Made by a program: the position numbers and the translations under genes | From: Dolomedes plantarius | Lineage: Eukaryota > Arthropoda > Arachnida > Araneae > Dolomedidae | Length of the DNA stretch: 64,000 nt | Reading direction: 5' to 3' | NCBI GenBank assembly: GCA_907164885.2 | Contig: OU015490.1 | Coordinates: forward strand, 205,091,161 to 205,155,160 | Notes under the pieces: generated by a model | Told to the model about the DNA's origin: nothing | Databases searched by the model: none | What the model saw: the letters and a program-made list of their open reading frames with translations, nothing else | Shown: positions 1 to 11,799 of the stretch, piece by piece | How the letters are laid out: every line of letters begins with the position of its first letter | Numbering within the stretch: position 1 is the stretch's first letter

Positions 1-586
1 CATAACAAGGAAAAAACAGTTGTTGAAATTTTAGACAATAAAAAATTTCTCTTTAAGCTAGAAAATACTTAGAGTTACATTTAGAGTTGTATTTAAAAAG
101 AAGAAAGAGTGTATAACTCACAACTCCAAAAACCTCTTTTTTACTGACGCTTCTAGAGTCTTTCCTGGCTTATTCTCAATATTCTTGGAAAAATTTCTTG
201 TAAACTCTCCCATTCTCATCTTCATAAAATAGTGATATATTCTGGTTTTAGCTGATCCACTGCCATTCTTTGGACATAATATTATACTCTTTAAGCTCTG
301 TACTTACTCACGAAAGAAAACGTCATGTATAGAATAGTCTGATAACTTCGTAAATGTCATGAATTGTTTCTTAAAAACTGACTGTTAAGTAATTTCAGTG
401 CAATGAAATAAGATATATCACAAAATACACCCACTTAAGCCCGTCCATGTTCATAACTCAGAATATGGACCTGATGAACTATAGCTCTGATAACAAATCA
501 GTTGTTATACAGTGGTGCATAGAACTTTTGCCATCTGTAGTAAAAATTTTTAGGATGATCATGGTTCACTATTGCATTGAAAAATA
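1..586. other. AT-rich non-coding stretch with a repeat fragment
   Basis: I see no gene here. Bases 1-130 resemble 52010-52115 (shared runs around aagaagaaagagtg and actcac), so the left edge of the window is probably a fragment of the dispersed repeat seen there. The remainder shows no coding or structural signal I can support. Confidence 0.4.
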
Positions 587-1376
587 CTGGGTGGTTATAA
601 TTAAAGTTCCACTTTGAAATGGTCATAAAAGGAAAACTACTGGATCAAATGTTATCAAACTTGGTAATAGTTTAAAGGAGGTCATGAGAATTTTTTTACC
701 GCCAAAAAAAAGTTCAAAACTCACCAGGGGGGGAAATTTCGCTGCATGCAATATTGTTAAACGAATTAAGACATAAAGACATCAGCTTAAAATGCGTTTA
801 ATCATTTCTGAAACGTGTTACAAAGCATGTTCAATGTGGCGTTCAATGTGTGGTCCATTTTCCGAAAGCAAGTTAAATCGCATTACTGCATTCTCAACAG
901 TAGCTCTTAGCATATCAGGAGGAATGTTACGGACATGTCGGCGTATCGCATCTTTCAATTCCGCCAAATTCATTAGATTATCACCAAATTCTTTAGACTA
1001 TCTTCATGTCTTAGGGCCGAATTCAGGCTTCAAAATTCACAAATTAGCGATCTGTAAGAAAACGATTTCCGGAATGCGTACACTTTAAATAGTAATTTTG
1101 TTTTCGTCAATGTTTCTTAAGGGTATACAAAATGTTAAATCTGTGCCTCAAAAGGTTAAGTTATGTAGATTTCGACCCTTATTTCGTTTAACAATATTGC
1201 ATATAGTGTCATTTCCACCCTGACTGTGAGTTTTTGAACTTTTTTTTGGCAGAAAAGAAATTCCCAAGACATTCTTTAAACTATTATCAAGTTTGATAAC
1301 ATTTGATCTAGTAGTTTTCCAGTAGTTTTCCTTTTATGGCCATTTCAAAGTGGAACTTTAATTATAACCATTCTGT
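587..1376. mobile_element. Mariner-derived MITE with long terminal inverted repeats
   Basis: This is a 790-bp element flanked by TA (585-586 and 1377-1378). The ends begin C-G-TGGTTATAATTAAAG on both sides, and the inverted similarity continues for about 200 bp per arm (587-787 and 1175-1376), including GTTCCACTTTGAAATGG and the CAATATTGTTAAACGA block. The interior keeps only the end of a transposase on the minus strand. This is the layout of an internally deleted derivative of a Tc1/mariner-superfamily element. It cannot move without a helper transposase. Confidence 0.75.
818..1000 (-). pseudogene. C-terminal remnant of a mariner-like transposase
   Basis: Read on the minus strand, about 55 codons ending at the stop 818-820 show the pattern LAELKDAIRRHVRNI, then PPDMLRATVENAV, then HIERHIEHAL. 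This matches the tail of mariner-superfamily transposases, where an ELK.AIRR helix is followed by a terminal HIE-type segment. Upstream of about 1000 the frame is no longer recognisable. The catalytic domain is absent. The plus-strand ORF over the same bases is a shadow. Confidence 0.6.
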
Positions 1377-1585
1377 ATTATGTTTTTACTATATCACGGA
1401 AGTGTTAGCACAAATTGTCAAAAAGTGGACTTGGTTCACTTTAATACTGAGCCCTCCATGTAAGTGCGCAGAAAGCCCACCAATTCTAAAAGTAGGAACT
1501 TCCGATTTAGGGAGACAAGCCTGGTTGATGGTATTTCATGTTCGTAAGATAAACTGTGAGAAAGTTTGGCAGATAATTTCAATCT

Positions 1586-1597
1586 TCTTCGTAAAGC
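1586..1597. repeat. Left target-site duplication of the LINE at 1598-4593
   Basis: The 12-mer tcttcgtaaagc recurs at 4594-4605, exactly bracketing the LINE-like unit. It defines both ends of the insertion. Confidence 0.75.
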
Positions 1598-2686
1598 CCC
1601 CTCAGGGGGGTTTACCTTCTTTAGGTAAACACGGGTGTCGCAATCCCGAGGTACCCCAGCGAACTATCTCTCCTTTCCTTTTTCCTCTCTTCTCCTTTTT
1701 TGTACTTTTTCTTTCTTTTCTCCCTCGGCGTGGTTCCTCTTCGGAGGCGAGGGCTCACTATTAGAAGCTGTTGCCGCTATGTGGCTTCTAGCTTCTAATG
1801 GCGTGTATATCACCCACGTGTTTGCCGTGTGTGGAGACCCGTGTCCCTGGAAAGGGAATCCTGGCAGTTGAGGGACAGTTTTGGTATCCCAATACACTGC
1901 TTTGGCCCCCTCTTCGGGTAAACGGGAGGTACATAGTGGTTCCCTATTATATCAATCGGCTGGTCGTTGATTTTATCTCCGGCTAGGAACCAAGCAATCG
2001 TTACGTTCACTGGGCATCTCGCTAAGGGTGGAGTCTGCTTCAGGGTCGCTTCGTGAGCGTATAGTTCTCGGCTAGCACTGGTGCACGTATGTGCATCCCC
2101 TTGTTGGGCTCCGTGGTGGGTGGTGCGGCCGGGAATTGAATTATAAGCCCCTTTTATATGGATTCTTTTTCTCAAAATCCCACGGTGAGGGATAAGTCAC
2201 CGAATCCAAACTATTGTACCGTAATGTCTACAGCCCGTTTTTTTATAATCAAACGAAGAGAAGGTAACTTCAACAACGTTTCTCCGTTTATAATTTACAA
2301 ATCTTTACAATCTTTAATTGGCGAAGTGAAATCTACAAGAAAATTCCGATCTGGAGACTTATTAGTGGAAGTGTCATCACCCAAACAGGCCGGTCTTCTA
2401 TCTACATGCACTTCTCTCGGTCGATTTCCGATTCTGATATCCACCCACAATTCCTTGAACTCGTCGCGGGGCGTTATCTCCGAGTTGGACTTTGTCAACA
2501 CTCCGGAAGAGGAAATCTTGTAAAATCTTCGTGATCAAAAGGTATCAGCCGTAAGACGCATCACCATACGTCGTGATGGGAAGGGGCTTCCGACGAAGCA
2601 CCTGATCTTGACGTTTGACACGCCGGATCTTCCAAGTCAAGTGAAGATGGCGTGTGTGCGTAGTCCATATATTCCCAATCCATTAA

Positions 2687-2929
2687 CCCTTTGAGGGGCG
2701 CCGTTTGCACACTGAAAACGCCTAATGCTAGTCTTTCTTTCACTTGAATTCAATGTATTCCAGTTAAATAAGCAGAAAAATGGTTAGTTCTGCCATCTGT
2801 TATCAGTTTAAAGAAGTAAAACATTTTCAACCTTTAATTTAAAAAATTTTCATGATTCTTAAGGTTAAAAAATCGGGGGGGGGGGAATCTGCACTATGCA
2901 AACGGTTGAGGTTGTTGCCCCTGAAAGGG
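2687..2929. mobile_element. TTAA-type (piggyBac-like) MITE inside LINE ORF1
   Basis: A 243-bp insert is flanked by TTAA (2683-2686 and 2930-2933). The ends are inverted: CCCTTTGAGGGGC on the left, and on the right the reverse complement of CCCTTTCAGGGGC. Removing the insert and one TTAA rejoins the LINE frame exactly, so this is a clean insertion after the LINE landed. TTAA targets and CCC-type ends are typical of piggyBac relatives. There is no coding capacity. Confidence 0.8.
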
Positions 2930-3504
2930 TTAAGATGCTATAAGTGCCAACGATTTGGGCATTCGAAGGATTCCTGTCGTGGGACCATTACCTGTGCCCG
3001 TTGCGCAGAAGTTGGCCACGTCAGTAATAATCGCGAAGAATTCCCACCTTGTGCAAATTGTCGGGGTGATCATGTTGCATACTCGCGAGCATGTCCCAAA
3101 AGAATAATGGAGAAGGAAGTACTGACTGTAAAAGTAAATCACAAGATTTCGTTTCCAGAGGCTAGAAAGCTGATTGAGTCCAAAACTCTAAAGGCTGGTG
3201 TCTCTTATGCTGCTGCGACTAAAAACATCATGAAAACTGCAAGCACCCAGAACGAACCAGTTGTTCTTTCGCCAATTAGATTGGCAAACTATAATTCTAA
3301 ACGTGGGAAAAAATTTTTACAGGCAACTTCTCCCGACAGAAAACCCAAACAATCATCACCATCTCCAGCTCATACAAATATTATTGAATCCAGATAGACA
3401 GAACAAAAAAAGAAACATCCCAGCAGGCTACTTCATCTAAAATCAACATATCTAAAACAGTCCAAACTCCCGCTCACCAGAATGCTATCGTGTCCAATCG
3501 GTCA

Positions 3505-3590
3505 TGTTCATGTCATATAGATATGAACATATCATATAGATATGAACATGACGTACAAATATTATTCATATCATATAGATTTGAACACAC
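3505..3590. repeat. Short tandem/palindromic repeat within the LINE
   Basis: The segment catatagatatgaaca recurs about three times with partial self-complementarity (tgttcat versus atgaaca). It interrupts the degenerate end of ORF1. It is probably a local expansion. Confidence 0.45.
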
Positions 3591-3806
3591 CAATCCCCTG
3601 TAACCAAAATAGAAAAAGTGGCTATTCCTAGAAAGTGAGTTGCCCTTTCTAGGAAAGCTAGTGATCCGGATTACATCCTAAAGAACAAACGGAAAATTCG
3701 TACGATTCATACGATTGAAAATTCGTCAGAACTTGCGGAAAATTCGTATCTAAAATTGTACGTGTCGAAGGACTCGGACATCGACGTTGATTTGGAGGAG
3801 TCTTAA

Positions 3807-4593
3807 CTCTCTATTCGGTTTTTTTTGCCTTCTTTGAGCTTTACTCTTCTTCTCTCTTGTTTAAATTGCTCTTACTATTTTTACACTCCATTATTTATTT
3901 GACTTTCATTTCATAATTTTTTATGCCCATTTGTTTTATCGTTCTTATTAACCACTTTATATGACAGCATTTTTATCACCAGCTATATATTTTGACTGAT
4001 TTTATCGCATTTACATTTTAACTTTGATCTTATCACACCTTTTACCACACCTGCTTGATTTATATGCGTCTCATTTTCTGCGCATTTATTATACTCTTGA
4101 CGAGTATTTGGGGAGCCTTGTCCTTTCTAGACTTTTCAGCAGAAATATCTAACATGAATCGTATTTTTATATCATCGTTTCATGCCATTGAAACTTTTTC
4201 GTTTGTGTCATTTATCGTTTGTGTCATATTTTTTAATTTCTTTGTTTTGTTCACATTTTTATCATCTTTTATATGAATCTCTTCATGTTTGTGCATCTAT
4301 TCTCATTTTTTTCTTTAACATTGGTTTTATCTACCCCGATTTATCTTGGTTTTATTATCACATTTCAAAGCCAACAAAATTTTATACTTTATATCTGTGT
4401 CTTTATGAGTTTTTTTCTTTCATATTTCGCCTGTTTTTACCTCTATGTCATGTGCATATGTTTTTATCATCGGTTTTAGTTTATAATCTAAAAATGCCCA
4501 CTTATAAATACGCTTTTTTCGGGTTTTACCATGTGTTTGGAGCAGCATGTCCTATTCTGGACCTTGTGCCATAAAGCCCCAACAAACCAACCA
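3807..4593 (+). other. T-rich 3' region of the LINE
   Basis: Pyrimidine-rich sequence with many tttatc-type words. It lies between the ORF1 stop and the right TSD. ORFs of 60-130 codons here consist of Phe/Leu/Ile/Ser runs, as expected from base composition, so I do not call genes. I take it as the element's 3' UTR. Confidence 0.5.
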
Positions 4594-4678
4594 TCTTCGT
4601 AAAGCTTTTCTTGGTTGTTTCGAGTGATAAACTTACGCTGCTTAATTAATATCATTAACCTATATACACACATATATA

Positions 4679-6087
4679 CACTGCTGGCCACCCAAATTGC
4701 AACACCAACAAAGACAAGAGATATCACAACAAAATTTATTTTGTAGATAACATGTTGACCAAGTATCAAATGATTAAATTTATAGACTTCTGTGAAGTGT
4801 GGTTCCTGCCAAAATCAGTAGCCAGAGTAGCCGCCATTGTTGGAGATCACCGCTGCCACACGCCTCGGCATTGATTCAAAGAGACTTTGGATGAGTTCTT
4901 GGGGTACAGCAGACCAAGCAGCTTCCACACATTGCCAAAGTTGATCTGCTGTGGCAGCTGGGGATGGAATCTGGGTCAATCGTAGAGCAACCATGGACCA
5001 CATGTTTTCTATCGGCGAAAGATCCGGAGAGCGAGGCGGCCAGGGAAGCAATTAAATCTGGCGATTGACGAAGAACCGTTGGACAATGCGTGCCACGTGT
5101 GGTCGCGCATTATCCTGTTGAAATATGGCTGTGGGCAAGCCCTGAAGGTAAGGAAGGACAACTGGCTCCAACACCTCGGAGATGTAGCGCTGGCTGTTTA
5201 AAGTACCGGCAATGCGTACTAGAGGTGTGCGAGAGTGATATCCAATACCACCCCATACCATAATACTCGGTGCAGGACCAGTGTGGCGGTGCATAACGCA
5301 GCTGTTCAGCATCGTCTCTTCACGGTGTCTCCAGACTCGAATGCGACCATCGTGGTGTTGCAGACAGAAGCGTGACTCGTCAGTAAAGACAATTTCATTC
5401 CATTCTGCCGTACACATCCTTCTGTCATCGCACCATTGGCGGCGGAGACATCTGTGGTTCTGCGTCAAGGGTAGACAAAGCAATGGTCGTCTTGCGGATA
5501 GACCACTCTGCTGTAAACGGCGTAGAATGGTACCCGCAGACACTGTATGATGCGTTAAACACTGCATGTGCTGTGCTATGGTTCGTGATGTGACTGAGCG
5601 ATCCGTTACTGCCATGCGCACAATTTGCCTGTCATCACGTGAAGTGGTGCGCTGAGGTGGATGCGATCGAACACGCCGGTCCGTCGTACCCTCCTGCATC
5701 CAACGATCACATATCCGCATTACGGTTGTTTGGTTTCGTCCAACACGACTACCGATTTCCCTGAAAGATAATCCACGATCTCGGTAGGCCACTATCCTTC
5801 CTCTTTCGAACTCGGATACTTGATCAAAAGATGATCGCTGTTTTCGACGAGGCATAATTGATCGTTTTTTTGAAAAAACCACAAGAAAAACACAATTGCC
5901 GAACTTGAAATCGTTGAAATCTCAAAGCCTTAAATAGCGCTTTGAAGTGGCTCCACAGGCGCGCGTGATGTGCGTCTGCGCTGAAATTCTAATCATTTGC
6001 ATATCTCACCTCCGCTAATGCATGTTGTAAATTTCATGTTATTTGCATGTTTCCTTCAGGGTGTTGCATTTACAGTGGCCAACAGTG
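4679..6087 (-). mobile_element. Tc1-like transposon, family 1, copy 1
   Basis: The element is 1409 bp, flanked by TA (4677-4678 and 6088-6089). The ends are inverted: CACTGCTGGCCACC at the left and the complement of CACTGTTGGCCACTG at the right, followed by related GCAACACC blocks. It contains one transposase gene on the minus strand. A second copy of identical length lies at 58688-60096 in opposite orientation. The transposase is disabled by one stop. Confidence 0.9.
4815..5855 (-). pseudogene. Tc1-like transposase (DD34E), one nonsense codon
   Basis: Cut-and-paste transposase of the IS630-Tc1-mariner superfamily. I chose the ATG at 5853-5855 (MPRRKQRSS), because the paralog aligns from there. 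The HTH part includes FERGRIVAYRDRGLSF. The DDE domain shows FTDESRF, FQQDNARPH and SPDLSPIENMW, with 34 residues between the second Asp and the Glu. A TAA at 5052-5054 replaces one codon just before LLPWPPRSPDL, separating the last catalytic residue from the rest. Reading continues in the same frame to 4815. Without the stop it would be about 346 residues, a normal family length. Confidence 0.9.
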
Positions 6088-6089
6088 TA

Positions 6090-7126
<1,037 letters not shown>

Positions 7127-7128
7127 TA

Positions 7129-7920
7129 CAGGGTTCCCACCTATATCCGTTACACCCTCTTTAACTTCTAAACGGGGACAGCTTAGGCCATAAAGTTGGC
7201 GTCTAATTATAGTAAAAAGGCAATGCGCTACTCGATGACACAACTCACAACGCCACCTATCGGCAAATTTTGGAATTAGCATTTTTATTTCAAAAACGGT
7301 ACGAGTTATGGGAAAAAAGTCAATTACAAAGTTGTACAGTATTATCAATTTAGTAAGAATAGACACCTAGCACACATTAATACTAAAAACAGAATGTAAA
7401 AAATGAAAATTTGTTTGGTCGTGATTTTCAACACTATGGCGTCCTGAAACACGAGCGAAGCTGGAACACCAGCCATGTTGCACAATGTGCAGCGAGAAAT
7501 CCAGAGTGCAAATGTGTATAGTGGCTAATGGAGGGCATTTTCAGCAACATAAATAAATGATCCTGAAGGTATGAAAGTGTCTCAGTTTCTTTCTTCCACT
7601 CTTTATGACATGACAGTTTTCGAAATCGTGACCAAACGAATGTTCATTTTGTACATTCTGTTTTAAGTATTAATGTGCTTAATGTGCCTTTTCTCACTAA
7701 ATCGATGACGCTGAACAACTTTGTAATTGATTTTTTCCCGTATCTCGTACCGTTTTTGAGATAAAAACGCTAATTCCAAAATTCGCCGATAGACGGCGTT
7801 GTAAGTTGACTCATCGAGTAGCCCATAGCCTTTTTACTATACCTAGACACCAACTTTATGGCCTAAGCTGTAACCGGTTAGAAGTTAAGGGGGGTGTAAC
7901 GAATATATATGGGAACCCTG
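7129..7920. mobile_element. Mariner-derived MITE with ~290-bp inverted arms
   Basis: The element is 792 bp, flanked by TA (7127-7128 and 7921-7922). The ends are CAGGGTTCCCA on both strands. The arms (about 7129-7420 and 7630-7920) are inverted copies with moderate divergence; shared blocks include GGCCATAAAGTTGG, CGAGTAG and AATTCCAAAAT. The middle carries the end of a transposase frame. The size is nearly the same as the 587-1376 element, but the TIR family is different. Confidence 0.8.
7475..7556 (+). pseudogene. C-terminal remnant of a mariner-like transposase
   Basis: The plus-strand frame starts MLHNVQREIQ. After a small frameshift it continues QMCIVANGGHFQQHK and a stop at 7554-7556. 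An NGGHF-type ending is characteristic of the C-terminus of many mariner-superfamily transposases. Only about 27 codons remain, in the loop between the arms. Confidence 0.6.
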
Positions 7921-9019
7921 TATATTGCCATCAACGAAGAGATGTATTAAAAATTCAAGTTGGGGGTATTCAGTATTAGGAATAGACCATTTTGTATTAT
8001 CTTTTACTACAAAATAGTTAAGAAATTAAAAAATGAACTATTAAAAATGAAGTTGTTATTAATAACATATTTTACAATAATAATGTTACTTCTTGAATAA
8101 CCTCTTATCGCTGCCGGCTCAAAGTGTCTATTAATGCTATATATGTAATAACAGTTCCCATGTAGACCAGTACAAAATTTCTCTTGATTGGTATTCCACC
8201 AGATATCGTCAATTCTTTATTAATATATCTGATTAACAGAAAGTGACTGAGGTTCGATTACGCTGGAATTTCAGGGAAATGACTCGCATTTTCTTGGATT
8301 TCAGAACACTGACTAGACGCTCTGCTTGCAACACAACAAAGAATCATCAAAGTAAACATACTGTGTGTTGTTAAAAAGCAAGTAAGTACCGTACACACCG
8401 CTGCAATACTTAGAAAATTAAGGTTATTAAGGAGAAGGTTGTATGCAACAAACAATCTTACACTATTGAAAAGTAAAAATAAAAACACCAATGCCGAGAA
8501 ATCGTTGTCGATTTCTGCAACTCTTTTTTTATATTCGCAAATGTTTTAAAATGTACTTGTGGCTGGTATTTCCTTGGAAGATAGTAATTTTTTAAAGAAT
8601 AGTAAACTGTTGATATGTTCGAAACAAATACTTACGTAAAATATGCAAAAAGTATTCATAAGCATATTAATTCCTATAATGTATACGACTTGATATAAAA
8701 TACCGATTATTAGATTCCCAGTCGGTGAAGTTGGTTGATATCCAAACAAAATTAAACCCGAACCTAGATAATCCCTTGTGGAAACAGCTAACAATATGTG
8801 AAATAACTTATAAATAGCATACATCAAAGTACTGTATATTACCCAGAATAATATTTTGCGATTAAAACTTTTCGAATTGTAAATCTGAACTGAACTCTGT
8901 GAACTGATTGCTGTGATACGTCATTTCACTGACATTAGTTTCATGAAATATGAGTTAAGCAAATATCGGAAAAGGTTTCCTATTTTATATTTGAAACCTG
9001 TTCCTATAAGTGCAGGAGA

Positions 9020-10332
9020 GAAGGGTGCGGTATCCCAGATGGCAATAGCAGTGGGCCAGTGATCTGTACGTCCCTGGTTCGATGCTCGTCACTGAAAATC
9101 TACCGTCGTGTTCACTAATGGTGGCCGGGGCGCATATTACCATTCCTTACATGAATTCACGTCATTACATCGTTTGGCGTCTGCTGATTGGTCAATGAGT
9201 TTACATCGGTATTTGTGTATTTGGTGCGCTGATTCTTATGAAAGCATGTCTGTTTTTCAAGAATCAAAACTTCCATCACTATTTTTGAACGAAATAGAAT
9301 GTATTTCAAATAATAGTATCGTAGTAACGTTCAAAATTACATATTTGTGCATCATAAAATTTATGCATTTGTACAATACAGTCACTTTATTTTCAGTCTA
9401 TTTTTGGTAATTTTTAGAAGAGTATTTATAATTTTTATTTTTTAAGAGTAAGGTAAAAAACTAAAGTGTGCAAAACATCAAAAAATATTTAATTTGCATG
9501 TTGCAATTAAGATTTTAATTAAAAAAATAAACAATTTTTTATAAATTCAATATTTAAATTTAAAAATAAATAAATAAAGCTTTCATATTTTTTAATTCAA
9601 CATTTAAATTTAAGAAAAAATTCAATTTTGAGTAATATTTTCTCTTTTTTATTCTACTCCTAAAATTTTACAATGAAATTACTACGGAAATTGGTAATTT
9701 CTTAAAATTTTTCATGCACAAAAAAGAAATATGAAGGCATTTATGGCGAAAATTTCTTTTACAAATAGTTTGTCACTTTAAATTACTTTTACATTAATAG
9801 GTGGCGCCACTTAAAAAAATTCACGTTCCTTGTAAAATATCGCGTAAAAAATATATAAAAATGAATGCAACTAAGAAACAGATTCTCATTTAAAATGCTC
9901 TTAGGATCAAATATTTTGCAATTATCGAAATGAAAGCAACTAAGACATATATTTTAGCATTTATCTCATTTAAAATGCGCTTAGGATCAAATATTATGGC
10001 AATTACCGATGCAAAGTCAATTGACCAATCAGCAGCCGCCAAACGATGAAATGGCGTGAATTCATGTAAGGAATGGTAATGTGCGGCCGGGGCACGTAAA
10101 ATGGGGCGTGGCTACAATGTCCTCCAAGTTCTCAAATTTACCTCTGGAAAAACGGGGTCACGTGTTCCGTTCGCGTCACTTGACTCGGTTCAAAATTACG
10201 GGACCGGTCATTTAGCCAAGTCGGACTCCGACCCTTGTGGTGCTATTAAAAACCGGAGCCTCGCCCATAGCCTTCGGGACTTGATCTGATGTTACATGTC
10301 GATCAAGGGGCATAAGCAACAGCAACAACATC
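9020..10332 (+). mobile_element. tRNA-derived SINE inserted in the receptor pseudogene
   Basis: Flanked by a direct repeat ataagtg(c/t)aggaga (9006-9019 and 10333-10346, one mismatch). The head has a B-box-like ggttcgatgctcg (about 9077-9089) and a plausible A-box region upstream (9045-9060). The 3' end carries a CAA-rich tail (aacagcaacaac). The net length is about 350 bp after removing the MITE at 9132-10084 and one TSD. Confidence 0.6.
9132..10084. mobile_element. MULE-like MITE nested in the SINE
   Basis: A 953-bp insert flanked by the 9-bp direct repeat ggccggggc (9123-9131 and 10085-10093). The inverted arms of about 95 bp (9132-9230 and 9985-10084) share CATTACCATTCCTTACATGA and TGCTGATTGGTCAAT. 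A 9-bp TSD with long TIRs suggests a Mutator-type element. The interior is very AT-rich and contains a direct repeat (about 9862-9925 and 9930-10005). There is no transposase. Confidence 0.7.
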
Positions 10333-10505
10333 ATAAGTGTAGGAGAAGTGAAGGAATGTGTTCTTCCCAATCCAATCATCGAGGATATTGAAATAATAAC
10401 AAATAAAACAGAAACAAAAATACTCGTAATGTTAAAGATGTGGTCGAACAAAATTGCTTTTCCAGAACTCGACGTAAGCAAGCTATAAATAAGATTTAAA
10501 CGAGA

Positions 10506-10528
10506 CATATATATATATATATATATAT
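10506..10528. repeat. (AT)n run inside the pseudogene N-terminus
   Basis: A TA dinucleotide run of about 23 bp lies within codons equivalent to the start of the receptor. It would encode Ile-Tyr repeats and moves the downstream frame. Confidence 0.85.
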
Positions 10529-10558
10529 TAACGATCTAGCTATAGGATAAAACTCCAT

Positions 10559-11799
10559 ATTAGTTACACACAAAGTTGTGTTCTGTACTACTATATATTG
10601 TTAAATGTATGCATAAGTGGTACTTTAAATGAACACGCATTTTAAATTCTTTACGTTAATTTTTGGTACTCTAAGCATCAGTTGGCATCAAATTTGATTC
10701 TGATTTTTTCATTATCTTTAGGTGTTACAGTACTACGTAGTAATTAAAACAATATTTGGCGTATATGGGAAAATTTGATTTAAATTACATTCTTGTTTTA
10801 ATGTATTTAATGTTGTTTTTTTACTTGGATTTTAAACTTCATGGAATAACCTTATTATTAAATTACGATTGAAAATTTCTGAATAATAACTTCAGATATT
10901 TTCTGCCAATATAGAAAGGATACAAAACTGTTCTATCAGCGATTGTATGGTCACATTTTTTCTTCCCTTTTGTTAATTAGCGATAATCGTATTCTTAGAA
11001 AAGCATGAGTGGAAAAATTGTTGAAAGTAAGAATAATATTCTGATTTTGTAGAATATTCTAGTATCCATGTAATCTCATTTATATGTAGAAAACTGGTTC
11101 CTTTTTGTACAGTGTATTGAATGATGATCTATCAAACTCTCAGTCATTGCAAAACATTTTCTTACAGATAGAAAAAAAATAAATTCGTAAATCAGTCATA
11201 AATGTTTAATCGTAAATAGCTTAATTGTAAATGGTGATTAGCACAGCAACTGAACAGCAACCGAATGCAGGAATTTAAGAGCACGCAGTAATGATTTACG
11301 AATTTATTTTTTACTTTCTATAAGAATATGTTTTGCAATGACAGAGTTTGATAGACCATCATTTAATACATGTGATATTCCAATTATATGGAGAGACTTG
11401 TTAACTAAACAGGTATGAAATCGTAATTCGTAAATGCATTTGTCTTCTACCCTTCTTGATCATTTTGCAGTCCTTTTAAAAATATCTAAATTAACAAAAT
11501 TCACCAATACATTATGACACTTTCAGGATTACCAAGATAATGATAGCCGTATAATGCCATATTATTCATTTAAGTGTCTGCAAACATCACCAATTTGATG
11601 AAAACTTTTGAATGGCGAAAATTTTGTTTCAATCGATCACTTTGCCATGAAGATTATGTGGTAAAAAGCAATTATCTTAAAACATGTTAGTAAAATAAGC
11701 GATATTTAATAAGCTCAATATTTTTTAATGTCACATTCATTCAAATTATTTTTGTTCGATATTTTTACCAATTATTCTAATGATGTGAATTAATGTTGT
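10559..11799. other. Receptor-gene upstream flank with an inverted repeat
   Basis: No gene. Bases 10920-11150 are related to 50350-50580 (shared tatcagc.gttgt, ttagcgataatc and atgatgatctatcaaa), the flank upstream of the intact receptor at 48905-50002. Arms of about 76 bp at 11120-11195 and 11281-11356 are inverted copies (ending ttcgtaaatca), so this flank can form a large hairpin. Confidence 0.55.

Larger units (their letters stand above)
2158..3806 (+). pseudogene. LINE ORF1 (gag-like, RRM-like plus CCHC zinc knuckles), disrupted
   Basis: In Jockey-type LINEs this protein binds the element RNA and escorts it to the nucleus. The start is ATG 2158. Residues about 24-120 form the RRM-like part (FFIIKRREG, SGDLLVEVSS). 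The frame then hits TAA at 2521-2523 but continues unchanged with RRITIRRDG and KHLILTFDTPDLPSQVKM up to the TTAA at 2683. After the 243-bp MITE the same protein resumes at 2930 with a CCHC knuckle CYKCQRFGHSKDSC. The second knuckle CARCAEVGHVSNN has Arg where the last Cys is expected. The third is CANCRGDH. A second stop lies at 3395-3397, and a shifted frame then carries the C-terminus to TAA 3804-3806. Confidence 0.75.
1598..4593 (+). mobile_element. Jockey-clade LINE carrying ORF1 only (half-LINE)
   Basis: The unit is flanked by a 12-bp TSD (1586-1597 and 4594-4605). It has a G/C-rich 5' UTR with pyrimidine tracts (1598-2157), ORF1 (2158-3806), then about 790 bp of T-rich sequence (3807-4575) and a short CCAACAAACCAACCA tail. 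No endonuclease or reverse-transcriptase frame follows ORF1. Because the TSD sits outside both the 5' end and the tail, the element seems to have inserted already lacking ORF2, as mammalian HAL1 elements do. Alternatively ORF2 was lost after insertion. ORF1 is now broken by a stop, a frameshift and a MITE. Confidence 0.7.
8105..10558 (-). pseudogene. Gustatory-receptor-like pseudogene split by nested transposons
   Basis: Reading the minus strand, the N-terminus starts at the ATG 10556-10558 (MEFYPIARSLI). A TA dinucleotide run then shifts the frame before SRLNLIYSLLTSSSG and a first TM segment, down to about 10347. A SINE with a MULE-like MITE inside it occupies 9020-10332. The rest resumes left of 9019 with fragments related to TM3-TM4 (8546-8827), TM5-TM6 (8258-8491) and a tail ending ALIDTLSRQR and stop 8105-8107. 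Several further frameshifts exist. It is homologous along its length to the intact copies at 32682-33770 and 48905-50002. It is non-functional. Confidence 0.75.

Noticed and set aside
792..1088. 98-codon plus-strand ORF
   Set aside because: It lies opposite a recognisable transposase tail read on the minus strand, within a MITE.
1336..2175. Overlapping ORFs of 60-142 codons around the LINE 5' UTR
   Set aside because: They cross the LINE boundary and TSD, and are Pro/Ser/Phe-rich by composition.
4055..4574. Hydrophobic ORFs that look like membrane proteins
   Set aside because: T-rich DNA gives Phe/Leu/Ile codons in all frames; the region is the 3' part of a LINE, with no family motif.
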